A DNA stretch of 63,132 bases from a virus. The DNA lies in the IMG/VR virus record IMGVR_UViG_3300005095_000109, positions 1 through 63,132 of that record. One strand, written 5' to 3'. A program made the translations under genes and the position numbers. Position 1 is the first letter of the stretch; each line of letters opens with the position of its first letter. Shown here piece by piece: positions 1 to 4,814 of this stretch. The notes beneath the pieces were generated by a model. It saw nothing but the letters and a program-made list of their open reading frames with translations. It did not search any database and was not told where the DNA came from.

Positions 1-91
1 CGCTCCTATATAACCATCTACCCACGCAGAACAAACACTATACAACTTGGCTATCACACCATACCACATAGCTCTCCTACAACCATCACAT
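1..91. repeat. Terminal redundancy, left copy
   Basis: Bases 1-91 are identical to 63042-63132. One gene reads in frame through the junction, so the contig is a circularised assembly of about 63,041 bp. A repeat this short is more likely a k-mer overlap than a biological packaging repeat. Confidence 0.9.
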
Positions 92-561
92 AATCCACCA
101 TAATCAGACTCTACAAATAAACCACTAACCAACAAATCATCTACAAACCTAACCACATCACTAACAACACCACCACAATCACACGAACCTACACCAACAC
201 ACACACCAGAATTAATACAACCTCCCAACTCAACAACCCTACGCAAATTTACCCTCATCACACCACAACTCCATAAACACTCATACAAAACCTCCTTCCT
301 CAATAACCGCTCCAAACCTATAACCCTACCTACAAAACCACTCTGCCTCAAAACATCCCTCAACTCACTTAATCCTCCCAACATAACCCAGTTGTCTATA
401 CCACTGCCATCCTTCAACACACCAATAAACCTAACTCGCTCACTCACTAAACCACTCAAAATATCACCACCACTAACTAACTCAAAATCACCCAACCCAA
501 ATAACCCAGACCTGTAATCACCTCGCAATCCTTCCCAAATACTACTACTAACAACAAACAT
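1..561 (-). CDS. Hypothetical protein spanning the contig junction (5' part, 187 codons)
   Basis: The minus-strand frame opens at an ATG (559-561) and stays open to base 1. Through the circular junction it continues from 63041 down to a TAG at 62880, giving one 240-residue protein beginning MFVVSSSIWEGLRGDY. I recognise no family. The protein is rich in Gly, Val, Leu, Ser and Arg because its mRNA is rich in G and T. The middle has a cysteine-rich stretch (CINSGVCVGVGSCDCGG), followed by CDGC, which could bind metal or form disulfides. It lies between the GC-rich accessory island and the iteron-like region. An upstream AT-rich stretch (572-610) probably holds its promoter. The G/T-rich codon choice matches the HU-like gene at 61711-62199 but not the A-rich operons. 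Confidence 0.8.
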   Translation of the reverse strand, partial: MFVVSSSIWEGLRGDYRSGLFGLGDFELVSGGDILSGLVSERVRFIGVLKDGSGIDNWVMLGGLSELRDVLRQSGFVGRVIGLERLLRKEVLYECLWSCGVMRVNLRRVVELGGCINSGVCVGVGSCDCGGVVSDVVRFVDDLLVSGLFVESDYGGLCDGCRRAMWYGVIAKLYSVCSAWVDGYIGA

Positions 562-743
562 CTCACTACCATTTTACACAAACTTACAAAAATAATTAAA
601 AACACTCATTAAACTAAACACAATACACACCAGCCAGATGAATAAGAGATGTGCAAGCGAGCAGTTACGGCACATTTAAATTCCAAAAACACATTTGGCT
701 CCCCCGGGGCACTCTCCGCCACAGAAAAGCATTATGCTTTCCT
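562..743. other. Intergenic stretch between two minus-strand units
   Basis: No convincing gene is seen. The right half holds the palindrome AAAGCATTATGCTTT (726-740), next to the A-run of the terminator at 744-778. The left part (572-610) is A-rich and probably carries the promoter of the junction-spanning gene. The nearby plus-strand frame (649-1062) is a shadow of the hairpin-rich gene. Confidence 0.5.
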
Positions 744-778
744 GAAAAAAAGACCCCCCACCCTTGCGGGCAGGGGGT
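744..778 (-). terminator. Rho-independent terminator of the 784-1074 gene
   Basis: On the minus strand a GC-rich stem (753-777) is followed by seven U residues (A-run 745-751 on the plus strand). It begins directly after the stop codon of the minus-strand gene at 784-1074, as expected of an intrinsic terminator. Confidence 0.8.
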
Positions 779-783
779 GCCCC

Positions 784-1074
784 TTACCGCGGCCACGGGT
801 GCTCCATGAGCACCCTGCCACGGATGGCCTCCACAATAGCGGAGGCCTTTTCGCCGCGGGGCGGGGCATACCCCGCGGCATACGCCGCCCTGCGGAGGGC
901 GGCATAAGCACTCCCGGCGCCGAAGCGCCGGGAAATCCGCCCACCCCGGTCTCCGACCAGGGTGAGCGTTATAACTCCGTCCGGGCCTTTCTCGGCCCGG
1001 ACGTCTTTGATTGCCTCTGCCCCGAAGGCCCAGCTATCGCTGGGCCCTGGGGCTCTTATTAGCTCGTCTATCAT
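784..1074 (-). CDS. Small GC-rich protein of unknown function, coding sequence full of hairpins
   Basis: This 96-residue protein starts at ATG 1072-1074 (MIDELIRAPGPSDSWAFG) and ends just before an intrinsic terminator. A phage promoter-like motif lies 9 bases upstream, so it is a complete one-gene transcription unit. I recognise no family. The sequence reads like a real globular protein (mixed charged and hydrophobic residues, Ala/Arg/Gly-rich). GC content is far above the phage average. Eight perfect short hairpins (7-9 bp stems) follow each other at about 30-base intervals along nearly the whole frame, so codon choice seems constrained by RNA or DNA structure. An alternative is that the locus is mainly a structured RNA and the frame is incidental; promoter, start and terminator fit both readings. 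Confidence 0.6.
   Translation of the reverse strand: MIDELIRAPGPSDSWAFGAEAIKDVRAEKGPDGVITLTLVGDRGGRISRRFGAGSAYAALRRAAYAAGYAPPRGEKASAIVEAIRGRVLMEHPWPR
797..1046. repeat. Series of eight regularly spaced perfect hairpins inside a gene
   Basis: The stems lie at 797-815, 826-847, 853-879, 884-903, 913-932, 942-964, 979-1002 and 1027-1046. Stems are 7-9 bp without mismatch, except 942-964, which is a nested 5+4 bp stem. Loops are 3-9 bases. Midpoints are 27-31 bases apart for the first six and then wider. They cover almost all of the 96-codon frame. Confidence 0.85.
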
Positions 1075-1082
1075 GGCTCTTT

Positions 1083-1106
1083 GATTTTACGTATAGTAAC
1101 ATTTAA
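1083..1106 (-). promoter_or_regulatory. Promoter-like motif upstream of the 784-1074 gene
   Basis: The minus strand reads TTAAATGTTACTATACGT followed by AAAATC, nearly the same as the motif before the 3224-3610 gene and related to those near 1520, 2060, 8420 and 62235. It ends 9 bases before the ATG. Recurrence at the start of separate units is the evidence; which polymerase uses it is unknown. Confidence 0.6.
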
Positions 1107-1163
1107 TCTCTTTCTCCAGAGAGTACAGAGCAGCAGAGAGCAGTAAGACGGTCTGGCGGTGAG

Positions 1164-1232
1164 AAAAAAAAGAGAGAGCCACTTAGGCTCTGTGGCGGCC
1201 CGTGCCACCTCTACCACAGAGCCCTATGGCTC
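1164..1232 (-). terminator. Terminator with alternative upstream pairings (attenuator-like)
   Basis: On the minus strand four segments follow in order: GAGCC (1228-1232), GGCTCTGTGG (1214-1223), CCACAGAGCC (1186-1195) and GGCTCT (1175-1180), then a U-run (1164-1171). Segments 3 and 4 form the terminator stem, 2 and 3 a 10-bp alternative stem, and 1 and 2 a small hairpin. This is the layout of a transcription attenuator or riboswitch expression platform. Confidence 0.6.
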
Positions 1233-1520
1233 TCATCCACTCCCGGCCTCCTGCTTACGTCAGTGCCCGGCAAGCCTGTGCGGCACGGCACCGGCGTTCC
1301 CTTTCGGGACCTTACGCCGGCTGCCTGGGACACAGGCAATCCCTCTTGTCCCGGACACTTCGGGGGTCGGCTGATTATAGCGGGGCCCACCCAGCGGATA
1401 ACCCCCTGGCACTTGCCGACCACACAGTGGCTACTTCGCGCAGGCTGTCCCCCAGGCGGACCCTCCACCTGCGCTTTTCACCACTGTGCTCCCCGCTCAC
1501 CAGAGAGCAAAATCACAGAT
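1164..1520 (-). ncRNA. Candidate structured non-coding RNA, about 340 nt
   Basis: A promoter-like motif (1510-1532) and an intrinsic terminator (1164-1191) bracket a GC-rich stretch with no convincing reading frame; the longest frame starts with GTG and is Pro/Gly/Arg-rich. The minus-strand RNA would fold extensively. CACAGTGG pairs with CCACTGTG around an inner GCGCAGG/CCTGCGC stem, GGTCGGC pairs with GCCGACC, and CCGGCGT/ACGCCGG encloses a TCCC-GAAA-GGGA hairpin with a GNRA tetraloop. Large ornate phage RNAs (GOLLD, ROOL) are known near phage tRNA genes, and a tRNA lies 1.3 kb upstream here. I could not match this RNA to those families, to RNase P or to tmRNA. Confidence 0.55.
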
Positions 1521-1532
1521 AAGAACATTTAA
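1510..1532 (-). promoter_or_regulatory. Promoter-like motif for the candidate structured RNA
   Basis: The minus strand reads TTAAATGTTCTTAT, identical over its first 14 bases to the motif before the 3224-3610 gene. It lies at the upstream end of the GC-rich structured stretch. Confidence 0.55.
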
Positions 1533-1632
1533 AAAAAAGAGGCAGGCGGTAATCGGCTATCCGTCCCGGGCCGTGCCGAAACGCCCCCTGCGACCTTTCG
1601 CGCTGGGGACGCTGTCTCACCTGCCTCTCTGC

Positions 1633-1997
1633 CTGGGACCCTTAGACGCTTTCCCAGCGTCTTTTCTCTGGGTCCCAGACCCATTTCCGCGGCCCTTTGG
1701 CCAACCATTGCTGGTCTGCCTCTTTGGCCGCCACCCACTCATCGTGGGCGGCGACCACCTTGGCCGCGGTGTCCAGTAGCGCGCTGTGGCGCCGCTGGAC
1801 TTCCTCCCGGAACCCGGGCTCGCCGGGTTCCGGTTCGCGGTCCCTCATTCCGTATGCTATTTGGAATGGGACCGCTTTTATTACTCTTTCGAGTAGGCCT
1901 GCGGCCATCTGTTCTTTGGCTTGCAGGCCCACTTTCCACTCCCCCTCGTAGTAGTAGAGGGGGATTTCTAGGCCCTCCTCCAACTGGAGGAGGGCCT
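1633..1997. repeat. Series of strong hairpins through the 1642-2028 gene
   Basis: Stems seen: 1633-1678 (9 bp outer, with 6 bp inner 1645-1661), 1728-1752, 1771-1800 (with inner GCGC/GCGC), 1807-1833 (10 bp), 1839-1873, 1882-1895, 1897-1928 (with an inner stem), 1940-1964 (8 bp) and 1970-1997 (12 bp, loop AACT). Midpoints are about 25-45 bases apart. The pattern matches that at 797-1046. Confidence 0.8.
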
Positions 1998-2028
1998 TTC
2001 CTAGTTCCTGCCACTCCAGTCTCTTCAT
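1642..2028 (-). CDS. GC-rich protein of unknown function, coding sequence full of hairpins
   Basis: This 128-residue protein starts at ATG 2026-2028 (MKRLEWQELGKALLQLEEGL) and ends at a TAA (1642-1644) inside a nested hairpin. The protein looks real: amphipathic helices, several Trp/Tyr, and a charged C-terminus (RKWVWDPEKRRWESV). I recognise no family. As in the 784-1074 gene, perfect hairpins run through the frame, including a 12-bp stem (1970-1997) and a 10-bp stem (1807-1833), in a GC-rich context unlike the rest of the genome. The promoter-like motif at 2056-2067 precedes it. The nested hairpin at 1633-1678 overlaps the stop codon and may act as its 3' end, although no long U-run follows. 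Confidence 0.65.
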   Translation of the reverse strand: MKRLEWQELGKALLQLEEGLEIPLYYYEGEWKVGLQAKEQMAAGLLERVIKAVPFQIAYGMRDREPEPGEPGFREEVQRRHSALLDTAAKVVAAHDEWVAAKEADQQWLAKGPRKWVWDPEKRRWESV

Positions 2029-2055
2029 CTTTCTCTTATTTTAAGGTTAACACCT

Positions 2056-2067
2056 AAGAACATTTAA
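2056..2067 (-). promoter_or_regulatory. Promoter-like motif upstream of the 1642-2028 gene
   Basis: The minus strand reads TTAAATGTTCTT, the core shared with the motifs at 1510-1532 and 3619-3642, starting about 28 bases before the ATG. A CTCTAACTC-rich stretch lies directly upstream, and similar CT-rich runs lie upstream of 1106 and 8428. Confidence 0.55.
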
Positions 2068-2621
2068 GAGAGAGTTAGAGGTAGAGTTAGAGATATAGAG
2101 ATGTTGAAGTGTAAAACTCTACTGCTCTACTACTTTATATGCTCTGCTACTCTACTACTTCATTTCTCTACTTGTCACTGTCGTGGTTCTCTAGTGTCTG
2201 CTCTGTGGCTCCAGTGTTCTTGTGTTTCTGTCTCCATTCGCCAGCCTGCTGTTATCTCTTGCCACTGCTACAGTGCTCTGCTACTGTCTCCAGAACTATG
2301 CTATCTGCTCTGTTGCTTTGCCATTGCTATGGCTCTGCTCTTCTCCGCTTCTACCCATCTCTCCATCTCCAGGTCTCTGTCTTCAAGAGCTAAGAGAAGT
2401 GGGACTGTCGGTCGGTCGGTCAGCCAGTTTCTTGTCTCTACTGCTCTATCACTGCGTGGCAACTAAGCAATGCAGTGCGTCTGTTGGTCGGTCTATGTTA
2501 CTACTGCCACTGCTTACGCTACTGCTCACACTGCAGATAGAGAGCAGTGGCACAGGCTGTCGGCATGAGCAGAACGAACGCAACGAACGCAACGCATCGC
2601 AACAGCAGAACTGCAATCGCT
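2068..2621. other. Gene-free, low-complexity CT-rich stretch
   Basis: About 550 bases are built of short repeats: CTCTACT/TCTACTACT near 2130-2170, GGTCGGTCGGTC near 2410, and CGAACGCAACGAACGCAACGC near 2575. Plus-strand frames here translate to Ser/Leu/Cys low-complexity peptides and are not credible genes. It lies between the tRNA operon terminator and the promoter motif at 2056-2067. I see no defined element apart from the repeats. Confidence 0.6.
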
Positions 2622-2710
2622 GGCTCTCAAAGAGGGTGGGCGGGTGGGAATAAACGAAACGCGTTGAAACGCATCGCTCTGGCTCTGAAGAGGGTGGGTG
2701 GGTTGGGAAA
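2622..2710 (+). repeat. Direct repeat carrying two G-quadruplex motifs
   Basis: Two related units of about 29 bases (2622-2650 and 2681-2710) start GGCTCT, continue with AGAGGGTGGG and end in GGGAA. Each contains four G-triplets with one- or two-base loops: GGGTGGGCGGGTGGG (2634-2648) and GGGTGGGTGGGTTGGG (2692-2707). Such sequences are strong intramolecular quadruplex formers. Confidence 0.8.
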
Positions 2711-2714
2711 CTGT

Positions 2715-2742
2715 AAAAAACGCAGCCCCATTGCGGGGCTGC
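2715..2742 (-). terminator. Rho-independent terminator downstream of the tRNA
   Basis: On the minus strand GCAGCCCC/GGGGCTGC (2722-2742) forms an 8-bp stem with a 5-base loop, followed by six U residues (A-run 2715-2720). It lies 47 bases after the tRNA 3' end and closes the operon that starts at 3610. Confidence 0.85.
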
Positions 2743-2788
2743 TCACGGCGCTGGCAACATGTCACTGTCGCTCTGTTTAGGCGACGGT

Positions 2789-2865
2789 TGGTGGGCCCGG
2801 CAGGGCTTGAACCTGCGACCTGCGGATTATGAGTCCGCCGCTCTGACCTGCTGAGCTACGGGCCC
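2789..2865 (-). tRNA. tRNA with anticodon CAU (Met or lysidine-type Ile)
   Basis: The minus strand folds as a complete 77-base tRNA: acceptor GGGCCCG/CGGGCCC, D-stem GCUC/GAGC, anticodon stem GCGGA/UCCGC with loop CUCAUAA, T-stem GCAGG/CCUGC, discriminator A and an encoded CCA (2789-2791). Anticodon CAU means elongator Met or, if C34 becomes lysidine, Ile(AUA); I cannot tell which. ATA codons are frequent in this A-rich genome, which would favour Ile. It follows the Csx16-like gene by 11 bases and is probably co-transcribed with it. Confidence 0.93.
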
Positions 2866-2876
2866 AGATGGAGCCT

Positions 2877-3227
2877 CTACGGCTCCTCTCCGAGTAGTTC
2901 ATAGAATTCGCTGTCGTCGTCATCTTCTTCTGTGTTGTTCACTTCTCTGACGACGAACCCACGTAGCCCTCTGAACCGCTCCTTCAGTTCCTCTAAACTC
3001 AGTTCCCTACCGCGGTCCTCAGGCTTCAGTTCTAACTCTGGCGTCCACACCTCTTTACATCGTGCCGCTAAGTGTAGAGGCAGAACGCCTGCCACCACCT
3101 TCCCGTCAAGAACAGACGGGTCTGTGACGTGAGTAAGTAGTTCTGTCTTCTCGTCCGCCACCCCTAACTCCTTAAGAAGTTGCACCAGAGCAGGGTGGCG
3201 GGTGATAATGATTTCTACTCTCCTCAT
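2877..3227 (-). CDS. Csx16-like protein (CRISPR type III-associated family)
   Basis: This 116-residue protein begins MRRVEIIITRHPALVQLLKE. Three conserved blocks of the Csx16/VVA1548 family are visible: TRHP (9-12), LDGKVVAGVLPLHLAA (about 40-55) and RGRELSLEEL (about 72-81). The tail after residue 95 is acidic and probably disordered. Csx16 proteins sit beside type III CRISPR loci and have been linked to turnover of cyclic oligoadenylate signals. A phage copy could blunt a type III or related nucleotide-signalling defence, as the ring nuclease AcrIII-1 does; that role is inference. The start overlaps the stop of the upstream gene (ATGA), and the tRNA follows by 11 bases. The family call is by eye. 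Confidence 0.6.
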   Translation of the reverse strand: MRRVEIIITRHPALVQLLKELGVADEKTELLTHVTDPSVLDGKVVAGVLPLHLAARCKEVWTPELELKPEDRGRELSLEELKERFRGLRGFVVREVNNTEEDDDDSEFYELLGEEP

Positions 3228-3610
3228 TGCTCTACGATTTTGCTTTTTATTTCTTCAAGAACTGCGTCTTGCTCTTCTGCGTCGGCGGCAGACTCCTCAA
3301 TCTCCTGAGCCGTTATGTCGTAGTACATCTTGCTCGGACTCAGAAGACGCAAGTTCTCCAACCAGTTCTCGCCATAACGTGGCGGCTGGTTGGGCGGGGT
3401 TGTTAGGGCAATCAGCTGCTCCAGAATGTTTTCCAGAACAGCCTGCGAGCCGCGGTGCATAATCTTGCAACGCTTGCTCTGTTGGCCGCGCTGCAGGTAT
3501 ATTACTATTCTGTCTGCGTTCACAACCACCGACTTTATGAGATCGCCACGCGCCAGACGTGGCGTTAGTCGGTGGCCCCTCTTTCCGTTTGTCTTCTCTT
3601 GTGCTGCCAT
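3224..3610 (-). CDS. Hypothetical protein, first gene of the Csx16-like/tRNA operon
   Basis: This 128-residue protein starts at ATG 3608-3610 (MAAQEKTNGKRGHRLTPRLA). The basic N-terminus is followed by a likely beta segment (SVVVNADRIVIYLQRG), a helical middle and an acidic C-terminal helix (EIEESAADAEEQDAVLEE). I recognise no family. Its stop overlaps the start of the Csx16-like gene, so the two are translationally coupled, and it is led by the best copy of the TTAAATGTTC promoter-like motif. The operon context suggests an early anti-defence or host-interaction role, but nothing in the sequence shows one. Confidence 0.75.
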   Translation of the reverse strand: MAAQEKTNGKRGHRLTPRLARGDLIKSVVVNADRIVIYLQRGQQSKRCKIMHRGSQAVLENILEQLIALTTPPNQPPRYGENWLENLRLLSPSKMYYDITAQEIEESAADAEEQDAVLEEIKSKIVEQ

Positions 3611-3618
3611 TGTTTGAT

Positions 3619-3642
3619 GATTTTATGTATAAGAACATTTAA
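3619..3642 (-). promoter_or_regulatory. Promoter-like motif of the 3224-3610 operon
   Basis: The minus strand reads TTAAATGTTCTTATACAT followed by AAAATC, ending 8 bases before the ATG. It differs at only three of 24 positions from the motif at 1083-1106 and is the reference copy for this recurring element. Confidence 0.65.
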
Positions 3643-3671
3643 TTAATTAAAGTGAAACTGAAAGTGTAGGC

Positions 3672-3700
3672 AGAGCCTGCCCTGTGAGCGGACAGGCTCT
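3672..3700 (-). terminator. Hairpin at the end of the amidoligase operon
   Basis: AGAGCCTG (3672-3679) pairs perfectly with CAGGCTCT (3693-3700), just after the stop of the last gene (3716). No strong U-run follows on the minus strand, so it may be a weak terminator or an mRNA 3'-end stabiliser. Confidence 0.5.
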
Positions 3701-3715
3701 CCTTAAGTTTTCTTT

Positions 3716-4087
3716 TCACGTTGTCAGTTGTTCAAGGTATTCTATACTTCTTTCTTTTGCGAAATTGATATCTTTATCTGATATAGTATTTAGTATATAT
3801 TCTATATCTTTTTCTGACAGAATTCTTATTTCTACTGTTATATTGTTTTCTTTTATTTGTACGTATGTTTCTTTGATTGATGCTATTTCTGATAGTGTTT
3901 CTGCTATTATTTTTCTTGTTTTAGGTTCTTTTTGTTCTGTTTCTATGAATGGTTCGTAGTCATATACTTCTTGATTATTGTATTCATATAGATTGTATGT
4001 TTGTGTTTCTATTATTTCTATTATTTGTTCTGTTGATTTGATTGGTATTTGTTTTTCTTTTGTGTGTATTATTATTTGTACTTTCAT
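3716..4087 (-). CDS. Hypothetical A-rich-operon protein, last gene
   Basis: This 123-residue protein begins MKVQIIIHTKEKQIPIKSTE. The mRNA is A-rich, giving a protein dominated by Ile, Glu, Lys, Thr and Asn. Alternating hydrophobic N-terminal residues suggest beta strands; the C-terminus (EKDIEYILNTISDKDINFAKERSIEYLEQL) looks helical. I recognise no family. The start overlaps the stop of the preceding gene (ATGA), so it belongs to the operon of two amidoligases and two glutamine amidotransferases. It could be an accessory factor or a substrate of those enzymes; the sequence does not decide. Confidence 0.75.
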   Translation of the reverse strand: MKVQIIIHTKEKQIPIKSTEQIIEIIETQTYNLYEYNNQEVYDYEPFIETEQKEPKTRKIIAETLSEIASIKETYVQIKENNITVEIRILSEKDIEYILNTISDKDINFAKERSIEYLEQLTT

Positions 4088-4476
4088 TGCTGTATTATTT
4101 TGTTATGTATTAGTTTCAGGTATTTTATTGTTAATGCTTTTCTGTTTAGTGTAGACATATCTATTTGTACGTAGTCTTCTATTTCAATGTACTTTATTAT
4201 CATTTCTGCTTTTGTTTCTTTTGTTAGGTTTCTTAGTATTGAGTATTCTGTGAATGTTGCTATTTCTTTTACTGTTGTTGTGTTGTTTATTTTCTGTATT
4301 AGCCTTACTTTGTTTCCTGGTTTAAAGTTTTGTTTTTGCAGTATTGTTTTTGTTATTCTGTATGGTACTTCGTGTAATGGTATTACTGCGTCTGTTGTTT
4401 CTTTAATTTTGTGTGCTGCTTCTATTATTGTGTCTTCTGTTATTATGATTTCTTGTTTTAGAACTTCTTGAGCCAT
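4084..4476 (-). CDS. Hypothetical A-rich-operon protein
   Basis: This 130-residue protein starts at MAQEVLKQEIIITEDTIIEA and overlaps both neighbours (4 bases downstream, 19 bases upstream), so it is tightly coupled in the amidoligase operon. It is rich in Ile, Thr, Lys and Glu, with likely helices at the N-terminus and strands in the middle (FKPGNKVRLIQKI, VKEIATFTEY). The FKPGNKVRLI segment resembles a small beta-barrel start, but I can assign no family. No signal peptide, membrane segment or cysteine cluster is seen. Confidence 0.75.
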   Translation of the reverse strand: MAQEVLKQEIIITEDTIIEAAHKIKETTDAVIPLHEVPYRITKTILQKQNFKPGNKVRLIQKINNTTTVKEIATFTEYSILRNLTKETKAEMIIKYIEIEDYVQIDMSTLNRKALTIKYLKLIHNKIIQQ

Positions 4477-4814
4477 TCTTGTTTGATTTTCTTTAGTTCT
4501 TTGTTTAGTTTGTTTATGATTTTGATTGCTTTTTTTCCTGCTTTTTGTGCTTGTTTGAGTTCTTTGCTTAGTCTTTTGTAGTTTTCTATTGGGATGTTTT
4601 TGTAGATGTATATGAAGTGGTCTGTAGTTGGTTTAGTGAGCAGTGGTGCTTCTGTTCCTACTCTGCATCCGTTCCATTTGCTTTGTGCGTGTGTTGATAT
4701 TAGCGGTAGTAGTTCCATTGGTTGTATTGGTAGTTCTGTTTTTGCGTAGATATCTACGATTAGTTTGATATGTTTTCCGTTTTGTGTTGTTGCTGTGATT
4801 TTTGCTTTTACCAT
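4458..4814 (-). CDS. Hypothetical A-rich-operon protein with basic C-terminus
   Basis: This 118-residue protein starts MVKAKITATTQNGKHIKLIV. Likely beta strands at the N-terminus lead into a long, strongly basic helix at the C-terminus (about residues 80-118, KELKQAQKAGKKAIKIINKL and on), which could bind nucleic acid or form a coiled coil. I recognise no family. Its start overlaps the end of the 4808-5509 gene by 7 bases and its end overlaps the next gene by 19 bases. Confidence 0.75.
   Translation of the reverse strand: MVKAKITATTQNGKHIKLIVDIYAKTELPIQPMELLPLISTHAQSKWNGCRVGTEAPLLTKPTTDHFIYIYKNIPIENYKRLSKELKQAQKAGKKAIKIINKLNKELKKIKQEWLKKF

Noticed and set aside
1-91. Biological direct terminal repeat or attachment site
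   Set aside because: The length is typical of an assembly overlap, no integrase is present, and a gene reads through it.
649-1062. Plus-strand frame of 137 codons
   Set aside because: It is the antisense shadow of the hairpin-rich minus-strand gene; palindromic stems keep both strands open. Promoter, terminator and start all favour the minus strand.
1211-1468. Minus-strand 85-codon frame in the structured RNA stretch
   Set aside because: Starts with GTG, is Pro/Gly/Arg-rich without a hydrophobic core, and overlaps strong paired segments; an RNA is the better reading.
1164-1520. RNase P RNA or tmRNA
   Set aside because: The conserved GAGGAAAGTCC and ACAGAA blocks of RNase P and the tRNA-like end of tmRNA are absent.
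2101-2653. Plus-strand frames of 84-143 codons
   Set aside because: They translate to Ser/Leu/Cys low-complexity peptides from CTCTACT-type repeats, lack neighbours and a start context, and oppose the local operons.
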